From assembly GCF_001278705.1 (NCBI RefSeq), contig NZ_CP012600.1, forward strand, positions 4,375,864 through 4,439,863: a stretch of 64,000 nucleotides of DNA, given 5' to 3'. The translations under genes were made by a program, and so were the position numbers. The notes beneath the pieces are model-generated. The model ran no database searches, was not told the origin of the DNA, and worked only from the letters and a program-made list of their open reading frames with translations. Positions within the stretch are counted from its first letter, which is position 1. Each line of letters opens with the position of its first letter. The stretch is from Bacillus gobiensis (lineage in GTDB: Bacteria; Bacillota; Bacilli; Bacillales; Bacillaceae). This document shows, in pieces, positions 11,803 through 21,426 of this stretch.

Positions 11803-12087
11803 ATGACGAAAAGAGAAAGAAGAACATTCACAAAAGAGTTTAAAGAACAAATTGTTCAGTTGCATGCTTCAGGTAAACCAAGGAGTGAAATTATCAAAGA
11901 ATATGACCTGACGCCTTCGGCCTTTGATAAATGGGTTCGTCAACACCAGACATCTGGTTCCTTTCAAGAAAAAGACAATCGTACCCCTGAACAAGAAGAG
12001 TTAATAAGACTTCGTAAAGAAAATCAAAAGCTCATGATGGAAAACGATATTTTAAAGCAAGCTGCGCTGATCATGGGACGAAAGTAG
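11803..12087 (+). CDS. IS3-family transposase OrfA
   Basis: 94 residues. There is an N-terminal helix-turn-helix (RRTFTKEFKEQIVQLHASGK to PSAFDKWVRQH) and a C-terminal leucine-zipper-like helix (EELIRLRKENQKLMMENDIL) ending QAALIMGRK. OrfA binds the IS ends and normally regulates or, fused to OrfB by frameshifting, drives transposition. OrfB starts two bases after its stop region in the -1 frame, the usual IS3 arrangement. OrfA itself appears intact. Confidence 0.93.
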   Translation: MTKRERRTFTKEFKEQIVQLHASGKPRSEIIKEYDLTPSAFDKWVRQHQTSGSFQEKDNRTPEQEELIRLRKENQKLMMENDILKQAALIMGRK

Positions 12088-12089
12088 AT

Positions 12090-12892
12090 GTGATTAGAAA
12101 TAATCGTCACAAATACTCGGTATCAGCAATGTGTGCCGTCCTGCAACTTCCAAGAAGTACGTATTATTATGAATCCAAAATTCGTGAGAACAATGAAGAA
12201 GAACTGACGAATATGGTGATAGATATCTTTAAAAACAGCCGAAATATTTATGGACAGAGAAAGATCAAAAAGAGCTTGAAAAGCTTGGGTGTCAAGTCTC
12301 ACGACGTCGTATTGGACGAATCATGAACGAGCAAGGTCTTGTCTCGAAGTATACAGTCACAAGCTGTAATGAGTCGGAAGTAGAAAATGTGTTAAATCGA
12401 GAATTTGAACAAGACCAGAAACTCAAAGTGATTGTGAGTGATTTAACATACGTTCGAGTCCAGCAGAAATGGCATTATATCTGTATATTAGTTGATTTAT
12501 ATAATCGGGAGATTATCGGATACAGCGCTGGACCACAAAAGAATGCAGAATTGGGACAACGCGCCTTCGCCACAGTAAAATACAATTTAAAGAGCCTTAA
12601 ATTATTCCACACAGATCGTGGCAAAGAGTTTAAGAACCAAGACATAGATGAGGTATTAGAAACGTTTGAAATCGAGAGATCTTTGAGTGAAAAAGGTACA
12701 CCGTATGACAATGCCGTCGCTGAAGCAACATTTAAAACAATCAAAACCGAATTCATTCATGGAAGGGTTTTCTCTAACCAGCAAGAACTTGACCTTGAAC
12801 TTTTTGATTACGTGAACTGGTTTAATAATATCCGAATACATGGATCATTGGACTATCAAACACCGTCTGGATTCAAGTTAATGCACCTTTAA
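12090..12892 (+). pseudogene. IS3-family transposase OrfB, frameshifted
   Basis: DDE integrase-type catalytic subunit. The first part (12090-12326) starts VIRNNRHKYSVSAMCAVL and ends out of frame after KIKKSLKSLG. The second frame (from about 12290) reads CQVSRRRIGRIMNEQGLV and then the catalytic core: VIVSDLTYV (first Asp), FHTDRGKEF (second Asp) and the Glu region NAVAEATFKTIKTEF. The break maps to an A5 run at 12267-12271, where one more A restores KKELEKLGCQVSRRR. The element is therefore inactive unless the break is a sequencing error. Confidence 0.88.
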
Positions 12893-12922
12893 AAATTTGC
12901 CCAGTTTAGTGTTGACATACCA

Positions 12923-13395
12923 AGATGTCACAGAGGAAGACATCCCTACCTTCTTCGAGCAAGAAACTCGATTCTACCGCGAACTATATCGCTGCCTTCA
13001 CAGCTAAGGACCCATCGGATAAGGATACATTTATGGACCACTGGACAAAAATTATAGCCGACGAGACTATTACCATTAAGACTATCATTTTCAATGGAAA
13101 AGTCTCGGGTCACATCTCGAACTTTGAACAGTTCGGTGAACCTGGAGTCAGTTATTGGATTGGAAAAGAATATTGGGGTCAGGGGATTGCAACTAAGGCG
13201 TTATCTGAGTTTCTGAATTATATTAAGATACGCCCGCTTTTTGCTCGTGCCGCCAAAGACAACATTGCCTCCATTCGGGTCTTGGAAAAATGCGGATTTA
13301 GAATTACCTCTGAGGATAAGGGTTTTTCCAACGCTCGAGGAAAGGATGTTGAAGAATTTATTCTGAAGCTTGAACAATTTTATGTTAATCAATAA
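12923..13395 (+). pseudogene. GNAT acetyltransferase, 5' truncated and frameshifted
   Basis: The main frame from about 12960 reads LDSTANYIAAFTAKDPSDKD and on through the acetyl-CoA fold, including SYWIGKEYWGQGIATKAL (the Q-x-x-G-x-A loop) and ARAAKDNIASIRVLEKCGF. Just after the IS3 end, another frame reads DVTEEDIPTFFEQ, the natural N-terminus, which joins the main frame if one A in GAGCAAGAAACTC is removed. The first few codons were lost at the IS boundary. An apparent ATG at 12925 is not the original start. The substrate is unknown. Confidence 0.78.
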
Positions 13396-13416
13396 CGTAG
13401 AACCATTTGAGCTTAA

Positions 13417-13447
13417 AAAAACCAGCTTTTTTTGGTTGGTTTTTTCT
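13417..13447 (+). terminator. Intrinsic terminator after the GNAT gene
   Basis: A-rich stem AAAAAACCA pairing with TGGTT(GG)TTTTTT, 22 bases after the GNAT stop codon, ending in a T run. Confidence 0.6.
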
Positions 13448-13556
13448 TTCGTTTATTCAACAAACGGGTGCTTTAGTTGAAGATCCAGAGGGGCTGATAA
13501 CAGCTCTCCTTTTTTATTCAATAATTGGGCCAGAATGTTCATTCGTTCGTTTCCAA

Positions 13557-13583
13557 TGTCACAAATCAGAGTCTTACCTTGTT
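13557..13583 (+). promoter_or_regulatory. Probable ECF41-type promoter
   Basis: TGTCACA at 13557-13563, then 16 bases, then TGTT at 13580-13583. The published ECF41 consensus is TGTCACA, 16-17 bases, CGTC: the -35 matches fully and the -10 matches in two of four bases. It lies 33 bases upstream of the oxidoreductase start, and the ECF41 sigma gene is the second gene of the same unit, so autoregulation is likely. Confidence 0.65.
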
Positions 13584-13615
13584 ATATGGATGAAACGTAA
13601 AAAAGGAGCTGAGGA

Positions 13616-14806
13616 ATGATGAAAGACTTGACATGTATCATTATCGGAGGCGGCCATATTGGGCTTGGAGCGCTCAAAGCAATAAAGGAAAAAACTCGTG
13701 GGATAGCGAACGGACGTCGAATTCGGTTTGTTTTGATCGATAAGCAGTCTGGCCATGTGCGCAAAATACTGTTGTTCCGGCCAGCCGTATGTGAGGAAGA
13801 TATTGTCGTTCCGTGGACACATTATAAGTTTTTTGAGGGGGTCGAATTTGTCCAAGGTGCAGTTACGTTTGTAGATAGTGAGAAAAAGCAGATTCAATAT
13901 GAGGATGTGCAAGGAAATAGTGTCCAGATGAGCTATGACCTTTTAGTTGTAGCGGTTGGTAGCGTCGCTCGGCAACCTGATCCTGATCAAGGGGGCATCT
14001 CTTTGAACGATCTGGATACTGCGGCAGTCATCCGCGAACGCTGGCGCGCTAATTTACGGCAGGCGGTTCGTGAGTCAGATCCAAAAGAGAGAAAACAACT
14101 GATGACAGTCGCAGTTGCGGGAGCAGGTATCAGTGGAATTGAGACAGCCGCTGAGTTGGTGCTAGAGATGCAGAAAGAAGCATCGTCACTAGGGCTAAAT
14201 CCGTCTGATATCTCGGTTTATTTGCTAAGTGCACAGGAGAGATTGTTTATGGAAGCTCCTGAGAAAGTTGGACGAAAATTGGATCAAATACTTAGCGAAT
14301 CTGGAGTGACAGTGATTTATAACCGTAAAGTGCTAGGGGAAAAAGCAGGAGTAGTGACGCTTAGCAATGGAGATCGTCTGTCGGTTAGCCTGTGTATATG
14401 GACAATTGGTCTGATACCAAATCCTGCTCTGCGCAGTATGGGCTTACCACTTACTTCGGATGGTCAAGTTGTGGTGGATGAATCTTATCGCGTTCAAGGT
14501 GCACCAGGCGTATATAGCATTGGCGACTGTACGAGAATAGTCGACCCGAAGACTGGCAAAGTGGATCGGATGAGATGCGGAGATGGTTCGTTACAGGCAG
14601 AACGATTAGGGAAAGTTGTGGTAGCTGATCTAGAGGGACGCACTGCGCCGGTTCACAAATCGATGGTCGATGTCTTCTGCATGGGTTTAGGGGAAAATCG
14701 TGGATTGGTATGGGGAAACAAATGGGGAATGAATATGATTTTAACGGGAAAAATTGCATGGAAAATTAGAAAAGTTGCCTGGGATGGTGGTAGTAGGCTT
14801 TTATAA
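13616..14806 (+). CDS. NADH dehydrogenase-like FAD/NAD(P) oxidoreductase
   Basis: 396 residues of the pyridine-nucleotide disulphide oxidoreductase superfamily, related to type II NADH dehydrogenases and AIF/FSP1-like proteins. The N-terminal FAD motif is CIIIGGGHIGLGALKAI, the second dinucleotide motif VAVAGAGISGIETAAEL (about residue 165), and the C-terminal FAD contact GAPGVYSIGDCTRI. It probably moves electrons from NAD(P)H to a quinone-like acceptor at the membrane face, since no transmembrane span is seen. GGAG lies 7 bases before the ATG. The ECF41 sigma factor gene follows 42 bases later, the usual linkage of that sigma group with an oxidoreductase. Confidence 0.85.
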   Translation: MMKDLTCIIIGGGHIGLGALKAIKEKTRGIANGRRIRFVLIDKQSGHVRKILLFRPAVCEEDIVVPWTHYKFFEGVEFVQGAVTFVDSEKKQIQYEDVQGNSVQMSYDLLVVAVGSVARQPDPDQGGISLNDLDTAAVIRERWRANLRQAVRESDPKERKQLMTVAVAGAGISGIETAAELVLEMQKEASSLGLNPSDISVYLLSAQERLFMEAPEKVGRKLDQILSESGVTVIYNRKVLGEKAGVVTLSNGDRLSVSLCIWTIGLIPNPALRSMGLPLTSDGQVVVDESYRVQGAPGVYSIGDCTRIVDPKTGKVDRMRCGDGSLQAERLGKVVVADLEGRTAPVHKSMVDVFCMGLGENRGLVWGNKWGMNMILTGKIAWKIRKVAWDGGSRLL

Positions 14807-14848
14807 CGAAGATAATATTTCAAAGTGCCCGGAAAGGGGAGACAGAGA

Positions 14849-15712
14849 ATGGAGGAACTATACGATCAATATCGAGCGCTGCTGTTCACACTGGCTTATC
14901 AATTGACAGGTTCTGTGGCAGATGCAGAAGACGTGGTACAAGACGTATTTTTCAAGGTGTATGATGCACGTCTGGAGCACTTGGAAGAGCCAAAAGCGTA
15001 TTTATGCAAAATGGTAACCAATCGCTGTCTCAACCTTCAAAAGTCAGCACGGAAAAAGAAGGAAGTGTATGTCGGCCCATGGCTACCCGAGCCGATTCGA
15101 ACACCAGAGTCGGAAACGATCGAGATGACAGTCGTTCGCCGCGATCTGCTTTCTTATGCCATGCTTGTACTATTGGAGCGGCTGACGCCGACGGAACGGG
15201 CAGTTTTTGTTCTACGTGAAGCATTAGGCTTCCCATATTCCGAAATCGCGGAACTACTCGATAAGCAAGAGGCAAATTGCCGCAAGCTGATGAGCAGGGC
15301 AAAAAGCAAAATAGGGCTATCTGAGGAGGGGGCCGTTTTAACCGAAGCGGTCGACTCAAAATGGGTTAGCCATTTCCTGGCGTCTCTCGAGCAAGGGGAT
15401 ATCGATCATGTGCTGTCTCTGCTAACCGAAGATGTCATGTTTATCGCCGACGGAGGCGGAAAAGTAACTGCATTCAAGCGTCCAGTGCAAATGCGAAATC
15501 AAGTGGCTCGCGTTCTACTCAAAGGGTTTGAAGACATAGCTTTCTATTTTCAAGAAAAGGTTCACTTTGAGATTGTCCCTCTAAATGGAGAGGCTGGTAT
15601 CATCGTCCGTGCAGGAAATGAAATCGTGGCCGTTTTTTTGCTACAATCTCGCGGTGGAAAGGTTGCTAGCATTTACGCTGTAAGGAATCCAGATAAGTTT
15701 ACCCGTGTTTAG
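14849..15712 (+). CDS. ECF41 sigma factor with SnoaL-like C-terminal domain
   Basis: 287 residues. Sigma region 2 (DQYRALLFTLAYQLTGSVADAEDVVQDVFF) and region 4 (LTPTERAVFVLREALGFPYSEIAELL) occupy the first about 165 residues. A SnoaL-like domain that controls activity in this group follows. Three ECF41 hallmarks are visible: the linker WLPEPI, the DGGGKV in the C-terminal domain and a terminal NPDKF. GGGGAG eight bases upstream selects the ATG at 14849 over an in-frame GTG at 14825. ECF41 factors have no separate anti-sigma and usually control one adjacent redox gene, here the upstream oxidoreductase. Confidence 0.92.
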   Translation: MEELYDQYRALLFTLAYQLTGSVADAEDVVQDVFFKVYDARLEHLEEPKAYLCKMVTNRCLNLQKSARKKKEVYVGPWLPEPIRTPESETIEMTVVRRDLLSYAMLVLLERLTPTERAVFVLREALGFPYSEIAELLDKQEANCRKLMSRAKSKIGLSEEGAVLTEAVDSKWVSHFLASLEQGDIDHVLSLLTEDVMFIADGGGKVTAFKRPVQMRNQVARVLLKGFEDIAFYFQEKVHFEIVPLNGEAGIIVRAGNEIVAVFLLQSRGGKVASIYAVRNPDKFTRV

Positions 15713-15761
15713 GATAAAGATGATTCACCTCAAATAAAGGATATCCCAGTAACCATTTTGG

Positions 15762-15795
15762 CTTATTCAGCAATCGGGTGCGATTGTTGAATAAG
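15762..15795. repeat. 15-bp stem hairpin, copy of a dispersed repeat
   Basis: CTTATTCAGCAATCG pairs with CGATTGTTGAATAAG around a GGTG loop (one G-T pair). Related half-sites occur elsewhere in the island (about 13450, 13515, 41098, 47523, 51014, 54672). It has no T run, so it is not a standard terminator. It may be a REP-like element. Confidence 0.6.
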
Positions 15796-15831
15796 TAAAT
15801 CCCCATTCTGTTTCATTTAACACACATTAGA

Positions 15832-15866
15832 AAAACAGACCTCTAGTTTCTGAGGTCTGTTTTCAT
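15832..15866 (+). terminator. Intrinsic terminator downstream of ECF41 unit
   Basis: Perfect 12-bp stem AAAACAGACCTC / GAGGTCTGTTTT with loop TAGTTTCT, 120 bases after the sigma gene. Confidence 0.85.
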
Positions 15867-16038
15867 TCTTTACCCATAAATCACCCACAATTATTTTAAA
15901 AAGTGTGAAACGATATGAACATAGAATTTATAAAAAGCTTATTGCATCAATGTTTAGAAACGTAATGAAATGTTTTGAAAAACAAAAACTAATCAAATTC
16001 GAAATGGAAGGTTCAATTGGATAATTCAGACTTACAAA

Positions 16039-16075
16039 GGTTCGGCGGGAAATCCTGCCGAACCTCTTTTATTTT
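16039..16075 (+). terminator. Orphan terminator
   Basis: GGTTCGGCGGG / CCTGCCGAACC stem with an AAAT loop and a TCTTTTATTTT tail. No gene ends just upstream; the only feature before it is AT-rich DNA, so the gene it served has probably been lost. The remaining bases from 15867 to 16256 show nothing else I can support. Confidence 0.6.
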
Positions 16076-16256
16076 GCTATCTTCTTTCCTGCAGAAGGGA
16101 AAGCTGAATACTACTAAAGGAGTACCCAGGCTACTATTTAAGCCTTGTAATTGTGCAATCATACAGAGTAACGATCTCGATTATTGGATGAATTGGTCAT
16201 AAATATCCCTACCTTCTATTCGGAGCATAAACGAAATGATTCGATAGGCAGACTCT

Positions 16257-16315
16257 TTTAGGGTAAGTGACAGGGTAGCTGCTCTAGTCCGCAAGATTAC
16301 TTCCAATAAAAGTAA
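16257..16315 (+). repeat. Left terminal inverted repeat of T1
   Basis: The core begins AGTGACAGGGTAGCTG at 16266 and runs to 16293, followed by a segment ending in CCAATAAAAGTAA. The inverted partner is at 35871-35930; weaker copies are at 47220-47263 and 54199-54240. Confidence 0.75.
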
Positions 16316-16411
16316 AAATGTTTTTTGATAATTTTGATAAGTATTGTTGATAGCTAGCTATGTCGAAATTTATACTGTTTATAAAATGACATAGCGAGAA
16401 GAGGGAAACCA

Positions 16412-19400
16412 TTGAAGAGAAATTGGAATCAAAAAGAACTCGACGAACATTTTAGTTTATTACCAAATGAAAATCATTTAGTACTGAGTAAGAAAACAAG
16501 TGCAAACCGTATAGGGTTTGCTGTCCTTCTTAAATATTTTCAAAAGGAAGCCCAATTTCCTAACAAGAAGCAAGATGTACCCAAAGATGTCGTTCAACAT
16601 TTAGCTGATCAAGTAGATGCCTCGGTTGAAGATTTTTTTGACAGCTATGGTTGGGGTGGAAAAGAAAGAAGTTATACAGAACATCGAAAGGCAATACGTA
16701 ACCTTTTTGGATTCCGAGAACTTACTGCAAATGACAATCATCTTTTTGCAGAGTGGTTAGAAGAACAGGTTCAGTTTACACATGATACCGACTACTTGAA
16801 AACCCAATCATACAGTCTTTTTCGCACGTGGAAAGTTGAACCACCTTCCGTAGGAAGTTTGAAGCGAATGATTGAATCTGCTATCGATAACTTTGAAAAG
16901 AATTTATATAAAATGACCTATCAGCAACTTTCTCCAAAGACCTGTTCACGATTAGATGCCTTTCTTGAATCCCATTCTGATGAAGGGTCCGATGGTTATA
17001 TCGAAGCTAAAATTCCTGATGAAGAAAACAACGACATTTTAACCTTTCGCCAGTTACTATCCTCTCCAGGCAAACCAAGTGTAAGTACGATGGAAATGGA
17101 AATCAGAAAACTATTAGCCATTCAACATCTTCAAATCCCTGATGGTTTATGTAAACAGATGTCTCCTAAACTAGTAAAAAAATATCGACTTCGTGCAGCT
17201 ACAGAAACCGTAACGGAATTGCGTGCTCACCCAGCACCCATTCGCTATACCCTTCTTGCCATTTTATTTTCGCATCGTCATGAGGAAGTTATTGATTATT
17301 TAGCTGATTTATTGGATGAAATTACGCTTAAATTCGGAAATAAAGCCAAGAACACAACCCGAAAAGAAGCAGTAGAAGAATTAGAAAGAGTCCAAGGGAA
17401 AAATAAACATATTGTCAATTTATTAAAAGCAACAGTAGATCACCCAGAAGGGGTCATTCAAAATACTCTATTCCCCATTGTTAGCTCTGATACGATTAGA
17501 GATATTATTAAGGACATGACAAAAAATAACCGGGATTACAAAGAAAAAATCTATACGAAAATGCATTCTTCTTACCAAGGGCATTATCGGAATTCCCTTT
17601 CTAAAATTTTAAACAACCTTACTTTTGATCAAATAATCAATTTCATCAGCCGATTATTGAGGCTATCCAACTCATTCGGGAGTATGGAGAAAGTGGGCAA
17701 CGTTATTTTGCTGCTGGAGATGAAGTTCCCATTGAAGGCGTAATTCAGCCAAAATGGAGAGACGTCATTGTCGAGACAGACAGCAAAGGAATTGAAAGGG
17801 TAAATCGAATCAATTATGAAATTGCTGTTCTCCAATCACTTCGAACTCGACTTCGTTGTAAAGAAGTGTGGATTGAGGGTGCTGATCGATACCGAAACCC
17901 TGATGAAGACTTACCTCAAGATTTTGAAGAACGTAAAGAAGAACATTTTCAAGCATTGAAAGTACCTCTTGAAGCAGATTTGTTTATTTCGGAAATCATA
18001 CGGTTAATGAAGGATCGACTAACTCTATTGAATCAAGGATTCAAAGAGAACAGTAATCAGCAAGTTGTCATTACGACAAAAAATAATAAAGGCTGGATTC
18101 GAGTTTCTCCTTTAGAGAAGCAGCCTGATCCTCCACATTTGACTCAAGTCAAATATGAAATCAAGAATCGATGGTCAGATATTAACTTATTAGATTTGTT
18201 AAAAGAAACAGATTTTCATACAGGATTTACTAAACATTTTAAAACTACGGCGGAACGAGAGATTTTAGACCGAAAAACGATCCAACGTCGACTTCTTCTC
18301 AGTTTATATGGACTGGGAACCAATACAGGTCTGAAAGCTGTCTCTGCTGGTAGCAACACAGATAGTTATCGGGAACTTCGATATATTCGTAATAAATTTA
18401 TACATAAAGATCATTTGCGTAAAGCTAATGCGGAGGTTACCAACAATATCATCTACAATCGAATGAAAGAAGTATGGGGGGAAGCTACCACTGCATGTGC
18501 TTCAGATTCAAAACATTTTGGTTCGTGGGATCAAAACTTGCTTTCCGAATGGCATCCTCGTTATAAGAGACATGAAGTCATGATCTATTGGCATACAGAT
18601 CGAAAGTCAGCTTGTATTTATTCTCAGCTTAAGTCCTGCCTTTCTTCGGAAGTTGCAGCTATGATGGAAGGGGTCCTTCGTCATTGTACGGACATGGAAG
18701 TAGACCGAAATTATGTCGACACGCATGGACAAAGTGTCGTTGCTTTTGCTTTTTGTCATCTACTTGGTTTTAAACTGATGCCACGCTTCAAAAATATTGG
18801 TTCTCAAAAGCTATATCGTCCGGAAGTTGGCATGAATGAGGAGTATCCTCATTTACAGGAAGTTTTAAGTAGACCGATTAACTGGGATCTCATCCGTCAG
18901 CAGTATGAACAGATCATTAAGTACGCAACGGCTCTACGGTTAGGAACTGCATCAGCAGAATCGATTTTAAAGCGATTTACCAGAGATACGAAACATCCAA
19001 CCTATCAGGCTTTATGTGAATTGGGAAAAGCAATCAAAACTATCTTCTTGTGTAATTATTTACACTATGAAGAGATTCGTAGAGAGATCCATGAAGGGCT
19101 AAATACCGTTGAACACTGGAACTCCGTTAATAACTACATCTTTTACGGAAAAAATAGTGAGATTCGTTCCAATTCTCTAGAAGACCAAGAGGTGTCTGCA
19201 TTATCGCTCCAATTGCTTCAAAACTGCTTAGTTTACATCAATACCTTAATGGTTCAAGAGGTTCTATTTGATAACAACCAATATTTGCTGAAGAAAATGA
19301 CTCCTGAAGATTTTAGAGGATTAACGCCTTTATTCTATAATCATGTGAATCCTTATGGAATTTTCAAACTCAATATGGATCAGCGAATACCTATTAAGTT

Positions 19401-19413
19401 GAAAGTGTCGTAG
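16412..19413 (+). pseudogene. tnpA: Tn3-family transposase TnpA, one frameshift
   Basis: About 1000 codons, the normal size of Tn3 TnpA. The first frame starts MKRNWNQKELDEHFSLLP (N-terminal DNA-binding region) and stops at 17743. The second frame carries the DDE catalytic domain: [14 protein letters not shown] (first Asp), [14 protein letters not shown] (second Asp) and [11 protein letters not shown] (Glu). Comparison with the T2 copy shows the break is one missing base near 17631: after LTFD the shifted frame continues [20 protein letters not shown] without other damage. The two copies are close paralogues. It is probably inactive as read. Confidence 0.93.
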
Positions 19414-19436
19414 TTTTCATTGTTTTGATCGGTGAC

Positions 19437-19477
19437 AAAAAAGCCAGCTAATATCATGGCAAGATTAGCTGGTTTTT
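19437..19477 (+). terminator. Terminator after T1 transposase
   Basis: CCAGCTAAT / ATTAGCTGG stem with a T run, homologous to the terminator after the T2 transposase. The remainder of the gap to 19815 is mostly non-coding. Within it a short frame at about 19630-19715 reads FRIWFLIPRIVSVLLL and ends at a stop: a single hydrophobic segment with no start, probably a gene remnant. Confidence 0.75.
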
Positions 19478-19751
19478 GCAATGAAAATTTAGTTACGAAA
19501 AGAGTGCAATCCTTACTCCAGAAAACGCCCTTTCCTTGAATAAGAAAAAAGGAACAACAACCACTATTCGCAACATCTCGTGCAGCGTTTTATCGCAAAC
19601 TAAAAGAAATGGAAAAAGATAATACATAGTAATTGGAAATTTTTCGCATATGGTTCCTCATTCCTCGAATCGTTTCGGTCCTCCTATTAGTATTTACAAT
19701 TTTAACAGATTTTTGACCAGAACCCTTTAAAAACCCAACTCAAGATTTCAG

Positions 19752-19780
19752 CGAATAAAAAAGTATATTAATGCAAATAA
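19752..19780 (+). promoter_or_regulatory. Possible forespore sigma-G promoter for the ger operon
   Basis: CGAATA at 19752 (one mismatch to the TGAATA -35) and CAAATAA at 19774 (weak match to CATACTA), 16 bases apart, about 36 bases before the gerA-type ATG. Germinant receptor operons are normally sigma-G dependent. The -10 match is weak, so this is tentative. Confidence 0.3.
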
Positions 19781-19815
19781 TATAAAAAATATGGTGTAGG
19801 ACGGGAAGGAATAAT

Positions 19816-21366
19816 ATGTATAATTTCAGGAAAACATTTAAGAGGAAAAACAAAAAAATTCTTTTTAACAATCCTGATGATTTCCAACTCAACATAAATC
19901 AACTGAGTGTTGATTTACAGGAGAATTTAAATACGATTAAACAGGAGTTTGGGAATACCAGTGACTTAGTCATTCGGAAGTTCATTATTGGCAAATCAAC
20001 TTCAAAAGAGGCGGCAGCGATTTACATTGAAGGTTTGGCAGACAGTGAACTTGTTAATGAATTCATTACTCACTCTCATTCTTTAATGTTTGAATTATTC
20101 CAAACAGGCGATATTAAAGAATCTTATGAAGACAATATTTTTTATTTAACAAAAGAAGTTGCCTTAACAATTGGTCACGTAACAATTGTTATAAATTGGA
20201 AGGATGTTGTTTCATCCTTATTAGATGGAAATACAATTGTCCTATTTAATAGTAATAATAATGCTTTGAATATTAGTACAACAGGCGGTGATTATAGGTC
20301 TATATCCGAACCTACAACACAAGCAGTGGTAAGGGGTTCCAAAGAAAGTTTTATTGAATCTATTCGCTCCAACACGGTTATGATTCGTCGCAGAATCAAA
20401 AATAGAAATCTAAGAATAGAAAAGATTCAAATCGGTGATATGTCTCAGACCGATGTAGTTTTCATGTATATAGAAGGTACCGCAAAAGCCCAACTTATAA
20501 CTGATGTAAAGCAACGACTAGGTAAAGTAGACATTAATGCAATTATAGAATCTGGACATATTGAAGAGATTATTCAGGATAAAATAATTACTCCATTCCC
20601 TACTGTGTTCAATACAGAAAGACCTGATCAATTATCAAGGAATTTATTGGAAGGTAAAGTAGCAATTTTTGTAGAAGGAACCCCGTTTGCTCTTACTGTC
20701 CCTACTGTATTTTCCGAATTCTTTAAAACATCTGAGGATTATACCCAACGTTATGATATCAGCAGTTTAATAAGGATATTAAGATATATCGCTTTTCATT
20801 TTTCTATATTCAGTTCGCCGTTCTATATTGCATTAATTACTTATCACCAAGAAATCATCCCGACACGTTTTTTGATCAGTCTGATGGCCCAACGTGAGGG
20901 GGTTCCTTATCCTGTTATGATTGAGGCTCTGTTATTGGAATTCACTTTTGAAATTTTGAGGGAAGCTGGAATCCGTATCCCTCGAGCTATAGGACCAACA
21001 GTCTCGATTGCTGGTGCTTTAATAATCGGTGAAGCAGCTGTATCTGCAGGTCTTGTTTCCCCTACAATGACCATCGTAGTCGCATTAACAGCTGTTTCAA
21101 GTTTTGCTATTCCTTCATACAGCATGTCGAATACAACCAGGATACTTCGTTTTATTTTTATGATATTGGCTTCATTTTCAGGGATTTATGGAATAACTTT
21201 AGGATATTTTATAATGGTAGCGCATTTATGTAGCTTATATTCATTTGGGGTTTGCTATTTGTCTCCATTTGCTCCTTTTTATTTAGAGAAACAGAAGGAT
21301 ACTATACTCCGTTTTCCGTTTACACTCCTAGATCATGACAATAAGGAGAATAGTAAGGGAAAATGA
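19816..21366 (+). CDS. Spore germinant receptor subunit A (GerAA family)
   Basis: 516 residues. A large hydrophilic N-terminal region (about 1-310) includes DMSQTDVVFMYIEGTA and LLEGKVAIFVEGTPFALTVP. The C-terminal membrane part has about five segments, including ISSLIRILRYIAFHFSIFS and GALIIGEAAVSAGLVSP. This is the GerA-family (PF03323) plan of subunit A, which sits in the spore inner membrane and responds to germinants with subunits B and C. GGAAGGA lies upstream of the ATG. The C and B genes follow, so the operon order is A-C-B. Ligand specificity cannot be predicted. Confidence 0.93.
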   Translation: MYNFRKTFKRKNKKILFNNPDDFQLNINQLSVDLQENLNTIKQEFGNTSDLVIRKFIIGKSTSKEAAAIYIEGLADSELVNEFITHSHSLMFELFQTGDIKESYEDNIFYLTKEVALTIGHVTIVINWKDVVSSLLDGNTIVLFNSNNNALNISTTGGDYRSISEPTTQAVVRGSKESFIESIRSNTVMIRRRIKNRNLRIEKIQIGDMSQTDVVFMYIEGTAKAQLITDVKQRLGKVDINAIIESGHIEEIIQDKIITPFPTVFNTERPDQLSRNLLEGKVAIFVEGTPFALTVPTVFSEFFKTSEDYTQRYDISSLIRILRYIAFHFSIFSSPFYIALITYHQEIIPTRFLISLMAQREGVPYPVMIEALLLEFTFEILREAGIRIPRAIGPTVSIAGALIIGEAAVSAGLVSPTMTIVVALTAVSSFAIPSYSMSNTTRILRFIFMILASFSGIYGITLGYFIMVAHLCSLYSFGVCYLSPFAPFYLEKQKDTILRFPFTLLDHDNKENSKGK

Positions 21367-21426
21367 TTTAAGGAAGTAAATTAAAAATTCAGTCGATGCT
21401 TTGAGCATTTGTAAAGAGATGATGAT

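Larger units (their letters stand above)
11726..12922 (+). mobile_element. IS3-family (IS150-type) insertion sequence
   Basis: 1197 bp with imperfect terminal inverted repeats. The left end reads TGGATAGGTTACACTTAG and the right end, inverted, TGGTATGTCAACACTAAA; 15 of 25 bases match and both start with TGG. It contains orfA and a broken orfB. No target duplication is apparent (TAG before, AGA after), so one side may have been rearranged. The right end abuts the GNAT gene, whose first codons are missing. An identical right-end tip recurs at 59559-59580. Confidence 0.85.

Noticed and set aside
12323..12892. Second IS3 frame as an independent gene
   Set aside because: It has no start signal and aligns as the rest of OrfB after a one-base loss.
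14451..15359. Antisense frames over the oxidoreductase and sigma genes
   Set aside because: Shadows caused by biased codon use of the real genes; arginine- and proline-rich nonsense sequence.
16017..16202. 61-codon frame between ECF41 and T1
   Set aside because: Runs through a terminator stem and shows no family resemblance or ribosome site.
17866..19413. C-terminal transposase frame as an independent gene
   Set aside because: The protein similarity extends upstream of its apparent start to about 17631, so it is one frameshifted gene.
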